A DNA stretch of 50,843 nucleotides from Hydrogenophaga intermedia (GTDB taxonomy: Bacteria; Pseudomonadota; Gammaproteobacteria; Burkholderiales; Burkholderiaceae_C): positions 1 to 50,843 of the forward strand of contig NZ_CCAE010000034.1 of NCBI RefSeq assembly GCF_000723405.1. Reading direction: 5' to 3'. Position 1 is the first letter of the stretch, and every line of letters starts with the position of its first letter. Below the pieces are notes generated by a model. That model was not told where the DNA came from. It saw nothing but the letters and a program-made list of their open reading frames with translations, and did no database searches. Below are positions 8,387 through 19,945 of the stretch, piece by piece. Position numbers and translations under genes: made by a program.

Positions 8387-8441
8387 CTGCCGCGGCAGTG
8401 GCGAATGCGCCCGAAAACGGTTCGTTCGTGCCACCGGTTCG
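8387..8441. promoter_or_regulatory. operator-like repeats in the methyltransferase/AraC divergent promoter
   Basis: The 150-bp spacer between the divergent methyltransferase and AraC-type genes contains a perfect 12-bp palindrome CTGCCGCGGCAG (8387-8398) and two direct CGGTTCG repeats (8418-8424 and 8435-8441), 17 bp apart. AraC proteins usually bind direct repeats, so these are reasonable candidates for autoregulation. The high local GC content makes chance matches possible. Confidence 0.3.
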
Positions 8442-8470
8442 ATGCGCGAATCGGTCCACAATGGCGCCGC

Positions 8471-9505
8471 ATGGACACCCTGGCCCTCTCGACACGCCCC
8501 GCGTTGCACGTGAGCCTGGTGGCGCTGCCCGACGCCGCCGCCGCCACCCTGTTCGGCATCCACGACGTGATGAACGCCTTCGCGCTCATGGGCGGTCCCG
8601 GCACGGCACTGGGAAACCGCACCCCGTTCGAGATCGAGATCGTTGGTGAGCGCGCCGGCCCGCTGGACCTGGTGAGCGGCGTGCCCGTCACCATCCGGCG
8701 CGGCGTCGATCAGATCGACAGCACCGACATCATCATCGTGCCCTCGGTGGTGGTGCGTGGGGAGGGCTGGGTGAAGGACCGTTACCCGGGCCTGGTGCGC
8801 TGGGCGCGCGCCATGCATGAGCGCGGCGCACTGCTGTGCTCGGCCTGCTCAGGCATCTTCCTGTTGGCCGAGACGGGCCTGTTCGATGGCCGAGACGCCA
8901 CCGTGCACTTCGGCTACGCGCGCAGCTTCGCGGCCACCCACCCGAAGGTGCCCATCCATCCCGAGCGTGTGCTCGTCATCTCCGGGCAGCGCGAGGAACT
9001 GGTCAGCAGCGGCGCGTCCACCACCTGGCACGACATGGTGCTGTACCTCATCGCGCGCCACGCAGGCGCCACCGCCGCGCAAGAGGTGGCGCGGCTGTTC
9101 GCGCTGCAGTGGCACCAGGACGGGCTCACGCCCTTCATGGTGTTCGAAGGCCGCACCGACCACGGCGACGCGGAGATCGAGCAGGCACAGGCCTGGCTCG
9201 CTCAGCACTTCTCGGTGGCCAGCCCCGTAGAGGAAATGATCAAGCGCTCGCGCCTGGCCGAGCGCACCTTCAAGCGCCGCTTCAGCGCGGCCACCGGTCT
9301 GGCGCCCATCGAGTACGTGCAGCGCCTGCGCGTGGAAGACGCCAAGCGCCGCCTGGAGCGCACCGACGCGCCGGTGGACGAGATCAGCTGGCGCGTGGGC
9401 TACGAGGACGCCGCCTTCTTCCGCCGGCTGTTTCGCCGCACCACCGGCATGAGCCCGGGCGCCTACCGCAAGCGCTTCCAGGTGCCGGCGTTCGCGCGGC
9501 CCTGA
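8471..9505 (+). CDS. GlxA-type regulator: GATase1/DJ-1-like domain plus AraC DNA-binding domain
   Basis: This transcription factor of 344 residues has an N-terminal DJ-1/PfpI-like class I glutamine amidotransferase fold (about 12-190, with LLCSACSGIFLLAETG holding the nucleophile-elbow Cys). A C-terminal AraC domain follows (about 235-340, with EEMIKRSRLAERTFKRRFSA and VGYEDAAFFRRLFRRTTGMS as its two helix-turn-helix units). Such proteins (GlxA, FtrA, CdhR type) usually activate catabolic genes, the first domain acting as a sensor. ATG 8471 fits domain length; no strong ribosome-binding site is visible. It is divergent from the methyltransferase and convergent with phnY, whose stop lies 13 bases away. 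Its regulon is probably the adjacent methyltransferase operon, by position. Confidence 0.92.
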   Translation: MDTLALSTRPALHVSLVALPDAAAATLFGIHDVMNAFALMGGPGTALGNRTPFEIEIVGERAGPLDLVSGVPVTIRRGVDQIDSTDIIIVPSVVVRGEGWVKDRYPGLVRWARAMHERGALLCSACSGIFLLAETGLFDGRDATVHFGYARSFAATHPKVPIHPERVLVISGQREELVSSGASTTWHDMVLYLIARHAGATAAQEVARLFALQWHQDGLTPFMVFEGRTDHGDAEIEQAQAWLAQHFSVASPVEEMIKRSRLAERTFKRRFSAATGLAPIEYVQRLRVEDAKRRLERTDAPVDEISWRVGYEDAAFFRRLFRRTTGMSPGAYRKRFQVPAFARP

Positions 9506-9518
9506 AACGCGCCGGCCC

Positions 9519-10964
9519 TCACCAGGGCATCGAGAACGTCTTGCAGTTGGTGAAGGACTTGATCGCCTCCTGCACGCCTTCCTTGTAGCCCAGGCCGGAG
9601 TCCTTGATGCCGCCGAAGGGCGTGAGCTCGATGCGGTAGCCCGGCACCTCCCACAGGTTCACCGAACCCACCTTCAGCTCGCGTGCGAAGCGCGCCGCGT
9701 CGTCGAAGCGGTTGGTGCAGATGCCCGAGGACAGGCCGAAGGCCGTGCCGTTGGAGATCCGGATCGCCTCGTCGATGTCCTTGAAGCCGATGATGGGCGA
9801 GACCGGGCCGAAGGTCTCCTCGCGCACCACGGTCATGTCGGGGTGCACGCGGTCGAGCACGGTGGGCGAGTAGATCGCGCCGTCGCGCCGGTTGCCCACG
9901 AGCAGGCGCGCGCCCTGCAGCACGGCCTCGTCCACCACGCGCTGGAAGTGCTCGGCGGCGGCCTCGTCGATCACGGTGCCCATCTCGTTGCGCCGGTCCA
10001 TCGGGTCGCCGTAGGTCCACGCGCGCGTCTTGGCCACCACGCGCTCGGTGAACTCGGCCAGCACCTTCTGATGCACCAGCATGCGTTTGACGGCCGTGCA
10101 GCGCTGGCCCGAGTTCTTGTACGAGCCCTGCACCGCCAAGTCGCTGGCCTTGTCGAGGTCGGCGTCGTCCATCACGATCAGGGGGTCGTTGCCGCCCAGT
10201 TCCAGCACCAGGCGCTTGTAGCCGGCCGTGGCCGCGATGTACTTGCCGATGGGCACGCCGCCGGTGAAGGTGATCAGGTCCACCTTGGGGTGGGTGATCA
10301 GCTCGTCGGCGATCTCACGCGGGTCGCCGCTCACCACCTGCAGCATCTCGGGCGGCAGGCCTGCCTCGTACAGCAGGTCGGCGAACCAGTAGGCCGACAG
10401 CGGCACCTTCTCCGACGGCTTGAGCACCATGCGGTTGTTGGTGGCCACGCTGGGCACCACCTTGTGCGCCACCTGGTTCATGGGGTGGTTGAAGGGCGTG
10501 ATGGCGGTGATGACGCCCAGCAGCGGCTCGCGCGTGGTGATGACCTTGCGCCGCTTGCCGTGCGGCGTGAGGTCGCAGGAGAACACCTGGCCGTCGTCGC
10601 GCAGGGCCTCGTTGGCGCCGAAGTTCAGCACGTCGGCCACGCGGCCGATCTCGTACACGCTGTCCTTCTTGCTCAGGCCCGACTCGGCCGTGATCAGGTC
10701 CGACGCGGCCTCGGTGCGCTCGCGCAGCAGCGCCGCCGCGCGGTTGAGGATGGCCGAGCGTTCGTAGCGCGTGAGCGTGGGCAGGTAGGCCTGGGCGATG
10801 TCCATGGCGCGGCGCACGTCGTCCACGCTGGCCATGGCCACGCTGCCCACGCGCTCGCCGTTGAAGGGGTTGAGCACGTCGATGCTGCGCCCGGTGTGCA
10901 CCCGCTCGCCGCCGATGCGCAGCGCTTCCTCGCGGAAGCAGTCACTTTCCAATACCGCACTCAT
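9519..10964 (-). CDS. phnY: phosphonoacetaldehyde dehydrogenase
   Basis: This NAD-dependent aldehyde dehydrogenase (481 residues) is assigned to PhnY, which oxidises phosphonoacetaldehyde to phosphonoacetate. Aldehyde-dehydrogenase residues are visible: Asn/His in PFNHPMN (158-163, His160), general base Glu255 in LELGGND, and Arg288-Cys289 in NSGQRCT. An Arg directly before the catalytic Cys and a His next to the oxyanion Asn are features reported for PhnY. The phosphonate assignment rests on these and on the operon, because general aldehyde dehydrogenases look alike. It is the last gene of the operon, its ATG overlapping the Fe-ADH stop as ATGA. Its product feeds PhnA, encoded two genes upstream. 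Confidence 0.85.
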   Translation of the reverse strand: MSAVLESDCFREEALRIGGERVHTGRSIDVLNPFNGERVGSVAMASVDDVRRAMDIAQAYLPTLTRYERSAILNRAAALLRERTEAASDLITAESGLSKKDSVYEIGRVADVLNFGANEALRDDGQVFSCDLTPHGKRRKVITTREPLLGVITAITPFNHPMNQVAHKVVPSVATNNRMVLKPSEKVPLSAYWFADLLYEAGLPPEMLQVVSGDPREIADELITHPKVDLITFTGGVPIGKYIAATAGYKRLVLELGGNDPLIVMDDADLDKASDLAVQGSYKNSGQRCTAVKRMLVHQKVLAEFTERVVAKTRAWTYGDPMDRRNEMGTVIDEAAAEHFQRVVDEAVLQGARLLVGNRRDGAIYSPTVLDRVHPDMTVVREETFGPVSPIIGFKDIDEAIRISNGTAFGLSSGICTNRFDDAARFARELKVGSVNLWEVPGYRIELTPFGGIKDSGLGYKEGVQEAIKSFTNCKTFSMPW

Positions 10965-12058
10965 GCAGTTTCCTTTTCAACGGTGCCGATGAAGTTGCGG
11001 CCGCGCGCGCCGGTGAGGGCGTGCGCCACCATGCGCTCTGCCTCCTCCTCGCTCACCCCGTAGTCGGCGAAGCGCGTGCGCACGCCCAGGCGCTCGATGA
11101 AGGCGGTGAGGCGCCCGGGCGCTTCGTCGAGGTCGCCCAGGGCCTGGGCCAACACGGTGTCGCGGTCGGCGCGGCGGCCGATCGCGCGCGCCAGCACCAT
11201 GGGCAGCGGGAAGGAGCAGGCGATGCCGTGGGGCAGGCCATAACGCAGCGTCATCTCGTACGAGATGGAGTGCGCCAGTGCGGTGCGCGTGTTGGAGAAG
11301 GCCATGCCGGCCTTCAGCGCGGCCAGTGCCATGCGCGCGCGCAGATCGCGGTCGTCCAGGTGGTGCATCAGGCGCGGCAGCGCGTCCAGGATGTCGTGCA
11401 CCGCCGAGACGGCGAAGGTGTCGGACACCGGGTTGGCGTTGACGTTCCAGATCGACTCCAGCGCGTGCGACAGCGCGTCCAACCCGCTCTGCAACGTCAC
11501 CGAGGCCGGCAGGGTGAGCATGAGATCGGGGTCGATGACCGCGGCTTCTGGCCAGGTTTCCTTCAGGTGCAATGAGTGCTTCACCTGCCGGCCACGGTCC
11601 CAGATGGTGGCCCAGGGCGTGACCTCGCTGCCGGTGCCCGCCGTGGTGGGCACGGCGATCAGCGCCTTCACGCGCGCCGGCGTGAACGGCTGGCCCGAGG
11701 CGAGCGCGGCCACCAGGGTGTCGAAGGAGCCGTCGGGCGTGCCCACCATCAGCGCCTTGGCGGTGTCGATGGCGCTGCCGCCGCCGAGCGCGACGATGGC
11801 CTCGGCGCCGCGGTCGTCGCGCCAGAAGGCCTCGTAGGGCGCGGCGAGTTCGGCCACGTCGGGGTTGGGGCGCACGTCCTCGATGACGCCGACCAGGGCG
11901 TCGCCGAGCAGCGCTTCCACGCGGGCCACCAGGCCCAGCGCGCGCGCCTCGGGAAAGGTCACCAGCAGGGCCTTGCGGCCCCCCAGCAGCCCGGGCAGGG
12001 ACGACAGGGCCCCGGCCCCGACCACGCTGCGCACGGGGTTGAAGTAGTCATGTGGCAT
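10961..12058 (-). CDS. iron-containing alcohol dehydrogenase associated with phosphonate metabolism
   Basis: This group III (metal-dependent) alcohol dehydrogenase has 365 residues. It shows the NAD-binding GGGSAIDTAK (92-101), PTTAGTGSEVTPWA (137-150), and four metal ligands in family spacing: Asp194 and His198 in DALSH, His263 in LAHS, His277 in LPHG. A known subfamily of these enzymes occurs only in phosphonate clusters, and homologues interconvert phosphonoacetaldehyde and 2-hydroxyethylphosphonate. Its place between phnA and phnY, with an ATGA overlap to phnY, suggests it supplies phosphonoacetaldehyde from hydroxyethylphosphonate. The direction and substrate are inferred. The gene sits 8 bases after phnA. 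Confidence 0.88.
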   Translation of the reverse strand: MPHDYFNPVRSVVGAGALSSLPGLLGGRKALLVTFPEARALGLVARVEALLGDALVGVIEDVRPNPDVAELAAPYEAFWRDDRGAEAIVALGGGSAIDTAKALMVGTPDGSFDTLVAALASGQPFTPARVKALIAVPTTAGTGSEVTPWATIWDRGRQVKHSLHLKETWPEAAVIDPDLMLTLPASVTLQSGLDALSHALESIWNVNANPVSDTFAVSAVHDILDALPRLMHHLDDRDLRARMALAALKAGMAFSNTRTALAHSISYEMTLRYGLPHGIACSFPLPMVLARAIGRRADRDTVLAQALGDLDEAPGRLTAFIERLGVRTRFADYGVSEEEAERMVAHALTGARGRNFIGTVEKETA

Positions 12059-12066
12059 GGGGGCCT

Positions 12067-14934
<2,868 letters not shown>

Positions 14935-14938
<4 letters not shown>

Positions 14939-15813
14939 TTCATCTTCCTCAGGTCGAGGTTGAGCGCCTTGGCCGTGTCGCGGATGACGTTGTAGGCCGC
15001 GTCGTTGGTGGGGTGAAAGCCGTTGAGCTCGCCCTGGTCGGACCAGGGGATGTCCTTCACCTGCAGGAAGGCGGCCTGCACGCGCTTCTTCAGGTCGGCG
15101 TCCAGGTCCTTGCGCCACACGGTGGGCGATTCGGGGATGGGGTCCGACTTCCACACCACCACCAGGTCCTCGCGCTTGGCCAGGCCCTTGTTGAAGGCGG
15201 CGTCGAGAATGCGGTCGGCGATGGCCACCGCGTCGACCTTGCCGTTCTGCACCGCCACCGCGTTCGAGTCGTGCGAGCCCGAGAAGATGACGCGGCCGAA
15301 GTCCTTGTCGGGGTTGAAGCCGGCCTTGATCAGCCCGGCCTTGGGAAACAGGTGGCCCGAGGTGGAGCTGGGGTCGACGAAGGCGAAGTTCTTGCCCTTG
15401 AGGTCGGCCACGGTCTTGATGCCGCTGTCCTTCCGTGCGACGACCAGCGAGTGGTAGAAGGTGCGCCCGGCCTTCTTGGTCTCGGCCACGGCGAAGGCCT
15501 CGATGTCGGCCACCGTGGTGCCCAGCACGTAGGAGAAGGGGCCGAGGTAGGCGACGTCGAGACGCTTGGAGCGCAGCGCCTCGATGACGCCGTTGTAGTC
15601 GGCCGCCACGAAGGGCTTGACCGGCATGCCCAGGGCCTTGGACAGCATGTCCATCATGGCCTGGCTGTTGGCGATCATGGCGCGCGAGTCCTCCGAGGGG
15701 ATCAGCCCGACGGTGAGCACGCCATTGGCGCGGGCGCCCGGCGCAAGGCCGAGCAGGGGCGCGCCGACGAAGGCCGGCGCGCTGGCGAGAAGGGAACGGC
15801 GGGAAAGCGGCAT
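14935..15813 (-). CDS. phnD: phosphonate ABC transporter periplasmic binding protein
   Basis: This first gene of the operon encodes a binding protein of 292 residues. The N-terminus has a Tat-like SRRSLL motif, a hydrophobic core and a signal cleavage site near ARANG. PhnD hallmarks include GLIPSEDSRAM, VAADYNGVIEALRSKRLDVA and YLGPFSYV, and the anion-binding DPSSTSGHLFP segment in the middle. The start ATG 15813 follows GGAGACA. The downstream enzymes suggest a two-carbon phosphonate as ligand. Expression is probably driven from the 192-bp spacer shared with the divergent LysR gene. Its stop is overlapped by the phnC GTG. Confidence 0.94.
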
Positions 15814-15922
15814 GGGGTGTCTCCGGTTGCGGTACTTGAATCTGTCCGTCAGTTTTTGGGCGCCACATGACCGATCCGTGACGCTGTGTCGCACTGTCTG
15901 CCTGAGGGCGACATTCATCCAA

Positions 15923-15963
15923 TTCAAGTTTTTACACCCTTGTATTGAAAGAACCTATAGTTC
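15923..15963. promoter_or_regulatory. inverted repeats in the phnD/LysR divergent promoter
   Basis: The AT-richest part of the phnD-LysR spacer has two dyads: TTCAA (15923-15927) with TTGAA (15945-15949), and GAAC-CTATA-GTTC (15951-15963). The second lies 43 bases before the LysR start. LysR proteins normally bind such dyads next to their own promoter. The sites are short, so the exact operator is uncertain. Confidence 0.35.
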
Positions 15964-16005
15964 CGCAGGGATAACACCGAGGCCTTTTTTCATGCGAGCC
16001 GTCCC

Positions 16006-16869
16006 ATGCGCTTGACCCAGTTGCGTTCCTTCCACGCTGTGGCCACCACCGGCAGCTTCACGCGCGGGGCCGAGGCCCTGCACGTGAGCCAGCCCACCGT
16101 CACCACGCAGGTGGGCCAGCTCGAGACGCTCTACAAGGTGGAGCTGTTCCACCGCTCGGGCCGGCGCGTGGTGCCCACCGAGATCGGCGAGCGGCTGCTG
16201 CAGCTCTCGCGCCAGATGTTCGACCTGGAGGCCGAGGCCGTGCAGTTGCTGCGCGAGACGGGCGAGCTGCGATCGGGCCACCTGCGCGTGGCGGCGGTGG
16301 GGCCATCACACGCGACGAAGATGCTGGTCGCCTTCAACCAGCGCTACCCGGGCGTGAAGATCTCCGTCACCACCGGCAACTCGCAGGATGTGCTGGACCG
16401 CCTGGCCGACTACAGCGCCGACGTGGGCGTGCTGGCGCAGGTTTCGCTGGACAAGCGCTTCGTCTCGGTGCCCTACAGCGAGCACCCGGTGGTGATCTTC
16501 TGCAACGCCACGCATCCCTTTGCGCGGCGGCGCAGCATCCGCACGGCGGAGTTGCAGGGCGAGAAGCTGATCCTGCGCGAGGAGGGCTCGACCACGCGCA
16601 AGGCGATCGAGTCGGCGCTGCGCGCGGCGGGGGTGGAGCCCGAGGTGGTGATGGAGGTGGCCAGCCGCGAGATCATCCGCGAGGCGGTGGCGCAGGGCGT
16701 GGGCGTGGCGGCGGTGTCCGACGTGGAGTTCGTGCCTGGCCCGGGGTTGCACGCGGTGCGCATCAGCGACGCACAGGTGCGCACCTACGCGCACGTGGCC
16801 TGCCTGGCCGAGCGGCGGGACGCGCGGATGGTGCGGGCGTTTTTCGAGGCGATCGGGATGGAGGTTTGA
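16006..16869 (+). CDS. LysR-family regulator of the phosphonate operon
   Basis: This LysR-type regulator has 287 residues. The N-terminal winged helix (residues 1-62: MRLTQLRSFHAVATTGSFTR, then AEALHVSQPTVTTQVGQLE) is followed by a type 2 periplasmic-binding-like effector domain (about 90-285). It resembles the LysR subfamily found beside aminoethylphosphonate-degradation genes. It is transcribed away from phnD across a 192-bp spacer, the classic arrangement for control of the divergent operon. The likely inducer is a phosphonate or phosphonoacetaldehyde, by analogy. It is followed by a long hairpin-rich spacer and then a convergent GntR gene. Confidence 0.9.
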   Translation: MRLTQLRSFHAVATTGSFTRGAEALHVSQPTVTTQVGQLETLYKVELFHRSGRRVVPTEIGERLLQLSRQMFDLEAEAVQLLRETGELRSGHLRVAAVGPSHATKMLVAFNQRYPGVKISVTTGNSQDVLDRLADYSADVGVLAQVSLDKRFVSVPYSEHPVVIFCNATHPFARRRSIRTAELQGEKLILREEGSTTRKAIESALRAAGVEPEVVMEVASREIIREAVAQGVGVAAVSDVEFVPGPGLHAVRISDAQVRTYAHVACLAERRDARMVRAFFEAIGMEV

Positions 16870-16943
16870 CTGCTGTGCTGCGGGTGCTGCAGGTGTAGGG
16901 GGCGGTGGGTTGGCGGGCCGAGGGCCCGGGGTACGGTGCCGCG

Positions 16944-17246
16944 GGCTTCACTGCGCAGCCCTTCGCTTCGCGAAGGGAAGTCCGTTCCCGTTGTTGGCGT
17001 GCCTGAGTGTCTCTTGTCGGGGGCGGGCACAGGGCCGTGGCGGCGCCTGTGCGGTGCCGAGAAGCGCAGTGCGGGTGGCCGCGCGCGCAGCGCGCTTCGT
17101 CATCTGATTTGCGGCATCTGTTTGAGCGGAGCGCGCAGAGCGCGCGCAGCGAGTTATGCCGCAGGCCACCCGCGCGAGCATCGCAGGGGAGTCCTCGCGC
17201 AGCGAGGACCACCGCAGTGAAGCCGCCACGGCCCTGTGCCCGCCCC
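16944..17246. repeat. nested inverted-repeat element in the 434-bp spacer
   Basis: The spacer 16870-17303, between the convergent LysR and GntR genes, contains no gene I can support. It is dense in inverted repeats. A perfect 25-bp pair lies at 17020-17044 and 17222-17246. A 12-bp pair lies at 16944-16955 and 17213-17224, and its right arm overlaps that of the 25-bp pair. GCGGGTGGCC pairs with GGCCACCCGC further in, and TGCGGCAT with ATGCCGCA around 17112-17164. Compact hairpins are CCCTTCGC-TTC-GCGAAGGG (16959-16977) and GTCCTCGC-GCA-GCGAGGAC (17191-17209). The structure could end transcription from both sides or be a copy of a dispersed repeat. Confidence 0.7.
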
Positions 17247-17303
17247 TGACACGCCAACCAAGCGCCGCCAACCCTCGCGGCGAGCCCTCCCCCAGCCCGC
17301 GCC

Positions 17304-17954
17304 TCAGGCCCCGCCGCAAGCCGCCCGGTACCGCGGCTCGTTGTCCAGCACGTGTTCCCGCAGCAGCGCGCCCGCCGCGTCCACGTCGCCGTCGCCCACC
17401 GCGTCCACCAGCACCTGGTGGCTCTTCACCGCGTTGTCGATGGGCGAGCGGTGGCGCAGCGCGGTGAGCTGCGAGCGCAGCACCTCGTAGCCCGAGCGCA
17501 CGTAGGGGCTGGGGCAGTGCTCGAAGAACTGCCAGTGGAAGGCCATGTCGATGCGTGCCAACGCTGGCAGGTCGCGCGCGGCCTCGGCGGCCTTCATTTC
17601 CTTCACGCACTGCTTCATGGCCTTGAGCAGGCCCGCGCGGTTGGCGTCCATGGCCTCGCGCAGGGCCTCGGTCTCCACCAGCGCGCGGAAGCGGCAGAGC
17701 TGGCCCACCTGCTCGGGCGTGAGGCGAAAGACGAAGGTGCCGCGTTGCGGGTGGATCTGCACCAGACCCTGTGACTGCAGCCGCACCAGGGCCTCGCGCA
17801 CCGGGGTCTTGCTCACGCCCATCAACGCGGCCAACTGCGCCTCCGACACCTGCTCGCCCAGCTTCAGGTCGCCGCTGACGATGGCGGCGCGGATGCGCTC
17901 GCCCACCACGTCGGTGAGCAGGCGGGGGCGCTCGAGCTCGAGTTGTCGGGTCAT
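17304..17954 (-). CDS. GntR-family regulator, FCD subgroup
   Basis: This transcription factor has 216 residues. The N-terminal winged helix (about 8-75) includes LKLGEQVSEAQLAALMGVSK and TPVREALVRLQSQGLV, then the RGTFV wing. A C-terminal helical FCD effector domain follows (about 80-205), with candidate metal- or acid-binding residues in DMAFHWQFFEH and the late SHQVLVDAVGDGD and REHV segments. It is divergent from the TRAP-transporter operon. The palindromes at 18003-18015 in the 114-bp gap make it the presumed repressor. The effector is probably the imported organic acid or a metabolite of it. Confidence 0.92.
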   Translation of the reverse strand: MTRQLELERPRLLTDVVGERIRAAIVSGDLKLGEQVSEAQLAALMGVSKTPVREALVRLQSQGLVQIHPQRGTFVFRLTPEQVGQLCRFRALVETEALREAMDANRAGLLKAMKQCVKEMKAAEAARDLPALARIDMAFHWQFFEHCPSPYVRSGYEVLRSQLTALRHRSPIDNAVKSHQVLVDAVGDGDVDAAGALLREHVLDNEPRYRAACGGA

Positions 17955-18002
17955 GGGGTTTCGGATCGTGGAGCCGCAGTGTAAGGGGTTTCCCTCAATC
18001 CT

Positions 18003-18015
18003 ATATCAGAGATAT
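18003..18015. promoter_or_regulatory. GntR operator candidate
   Basis: ATATC-AGA-GATAT is a perfect 5-bp-arm inverted repeat in an AT-rich island, directly followed by another ATATCAGATA copy. It lies in the spacer between the divergent gntR and dctQ genes, 53 bases before dctQ. Size and position fit an FCD-type GntR operator. Confidence 0.5.
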
Positions 18016-18068
18016 CAGATACGATCCCGGGCAAAACCCTGATACCCAGCACCGGAGACAGTCCCTTC

Positions 18069-18620
18069 ATGGCGTTCAGCGATTCACCGGCCCGCCCCTC
18101 TCTAGCGGGCCGCCTGGAGCACGGCTTCGTGCGGCTCAACCAGGCCCTCATCGTTCTTCTCATGGCCTCGATGGCGGTGCTCGTGTTCGCCAACGTGGTC
18201 ATGCGCTACGTGTTCAATCAATCCATCTTCTGGGTCGAGGAATTCACCCAGATACAGATGATCTGGGTGGCCTACCTGGGCGCCGGCCTGGCGCTGCGCG
18301 AGGGCCGCCACGTGGCCGTGGACATGCTGCAGGACCTGCTGCCCGCGCCGCTGCGCCACGCCATCCGCTGGTTCATCGCCATCGCCACCGCGCTGTTCCT
18401 GCTGGCACTGGTGGTGCTGGGTGTGCAGATCGCGGAGTTCACCTGGAGCCAGGAAACGCCCGCCATGGGTCTGCCTGCGGGATTGCCCTATCTGGGCATT
18501 CCCTTGGGTGCCGCGGCCATGCTGCTGCACCTGCTGCTGTTCTGGCGCCAGTTCATCGCGCGCGAATTCGTGCAGACCGAAGACCTCGACGACCACGAAG
18601 CCGAGGAGGCTGCAGCATGA
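18069..18620 (+). CDS. dctQ: TRAP transporter small permease, DctQ family
   Basis: This is a four-helix inner-membrane protein of 183 residues. Hydrophobic segments include LIVLLMASMAVLVFANVVM, WVAYLGAGLAL, WFIAIATALFLLALVVLGV, and IPLGAAAMLLHLLLFW near the C-terminus. The conserved WVEEFTQ motif of DctQ proteins is present (FWVEEFTQIQ). It pairs with the large subunit DctM, whose ATG overlaps its stop as ATGA. Transport is sodium- or proton-driven and needs the binding protein at 19946. The gene symbol is by family; the substrate is not necessarily C4-dicarboxylate. It is the first gene of an operon under the divergent GntR. Confidence 0.94.
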   Translation: MAFSDSPARPSLAGRLEHGFVRLNQALIVLLMASMAVLVFANVVMRYVFNQSIFWVEEFTQIQMIWVAYLGAGLALREGRHVAVDMLQDLLPAPLRHAIRWFIAIATALFLLALVVLGVQIAEFTWSQETPAMGLPAGLPYLGIPLGAAAMLLHLLLFWRQFIAREFVQTEDLDDHEAEEAAA

Positions 18621-19906
18621 GCCTTGTCCTCTTCATCGTCTTCGTTGTCGGTCTGGCCATCGGCGTGCCCATTGCCCTGGCCATGGGCGGCGCGGGCCTG
18701 CTGGCCCTGGCCATCGACGGCAACCTGTCGTTGCTGTCGGTGCCGCAGCGCTTCTTCGACGGCATCAACAGCTTCCCGCTGATGGCCGTGCCCTTCTTCA
18801 TCCTCGCGGCCGACCTGATGACCGCCAGCGGCATCACCACCGCGCTGCTGCGCTTTGCGGGCGCCATGGTGGGCCACGTGCGCGGCGGCATGGGCCACGT
18901 CAACGTGGTCACCTCGGTCATGTTCGCGGGCATCAGCGGCTCGGCCCTGGCCGACGCGGCCGGCCCCGGCGCGATCGAGACCCGCATGATGGCGCGCAGC
19001 GGCTACGACAAGGCCTACTCGGCCGCGCTGTCGGCGGCCACCTCGGTCATCGGGCCCATCATCCCGCCGTCCATCGTGATGGTGATCTACGCGCTCACCG
19101 ACAGCCGCGTCACCGTGGCCGGCCTGTTCCTGGCGGGCGTGGTGCCCGGCCTGCTGATGGGCCTGGCGCTGATGGGCATGAACCACTACCTGTCGGTGAA
19201 GCGGGGCTACGGCACCGTGGGCACGGCGCCGTCGTGGGGCGTTCGCCTGCGCGCGCTGTGGAAAGCCACGCCGGTGCTGCTGATGCCGGCCATCATCATC
19301 GCGGGCATCCTCACCGGCCTGTTCACGCCCACCGAAGCCTCGGCCGTGGCGGTGTTCTACGCGCTGTTCATCGGCCTGTTCATCACGCGCACGCTCAACG
19401 CGCGCCTCATCTGCCGGGTGCTGCTGCAAAGCGGCCTGGTCACCTCGGCGGCGCTCATCATCGTGTCCATGGCCTCGCTGTTCGCCTGGCTGCTCACGCT
19501 GCTGCAGATCCCGCAGACCATCGGCGCGGCCATCGGCGGCATGACGACCGACCCGGTGGCCATCATGCTGATCGTGATGGTCTTCGTGCTCATCTGCGGC
19601 CTGTTCATCGACACGCTGCCTGCCGTGATCATCCTGGTGCCGGTGCTGGCGCCGCTGTCCGATCAGTTCGGCATCCACCCGCTGCACTTCGCCATGGCCA
19701 TCGTGCTCAACCTCACCATCGGCCTGGCCACGCCACCGGTGGGTGGGGTGCTGTTCGTGATGAGTTCGGTGGCGCGGCTGCGCCTGGAAGAACTCACGCG
19801 CGCCATCCTGCCTCTGCTCGCCGCCCTGCTGGTGGTGCTGCTGGCGGTGGTGTTCATCCCCTCGCTCAGCACCTTCGTGCCCGGCCTGTTCGGCTACGCG
19901 CGCTGA
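18617..19906 (+). CDS. dctM: TRAP transporter large permease, DctM family
   Basis: This 12-helix-class inner-membrane subunit has 429 residues, standard for the family. Family features include FPLMAVPFFILAADLM near the N-terminus, the repeated helical hairpins around SGSALADAAGPGAIE and IGPIIPPSIVMVIYA, and the matching second-half segment LTIGLATPPVGGVLF. It forms the translocation pathway with DctQ. Translation is coupled to dctQ by a 4-base overlap. The binding-protein gene follows after 39 bases, with its own GGAGACA ribosome-binding site. Confidence 0.95.
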   Translation: MSLVLFIVFVVGLAIGVPIALAMGGAGLLALAIDGNLSLLSVPQRFFDGINSFPLMAVPFFILAADLMTASGITTALLRFAGAMVGHVRGGMGHVNVVTSVMFAGISGSALADAAGPGAIETRMMARSGYDKAYSAALSAATSVIGPIIPPSIVMVIYALTDSRVTVAGLFLAGVVPGLLMGLALMGMNHYLSVKRGYGTVGTAPSWGVRLRALWKATPVLLMPAIIIAGILTGLFTPTEASAVAVFYALFIGLFITRTLNARLICRVLLQSGLVTSAALIIVSMASLFAWLLTLLQIPQTIGAAIGGMTTDPVAIMLIVMVFVLICGLFIDTLPAVIILVPVLAPLSDQFGIHPLHFAMAIVLNLTIGLATPPVGGVLFVMSSVARLRLEELTRAILPLLAALLVVLLAVVFIPSLSTFVPGLFGYAR

Positions 19907-19945
19907 GCGTTCTTTCCTTCCCCCAACCACAAGGAGACAACCGCC

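Noticed and set aside
16763..17610. Several overlapping open frames in the spacer around 16870-17303
   Set aside because: They are Arg/Ala/Pro-rich, lack ribosome-binding sites and domains, and arise from the GC-rich inverted repeats.
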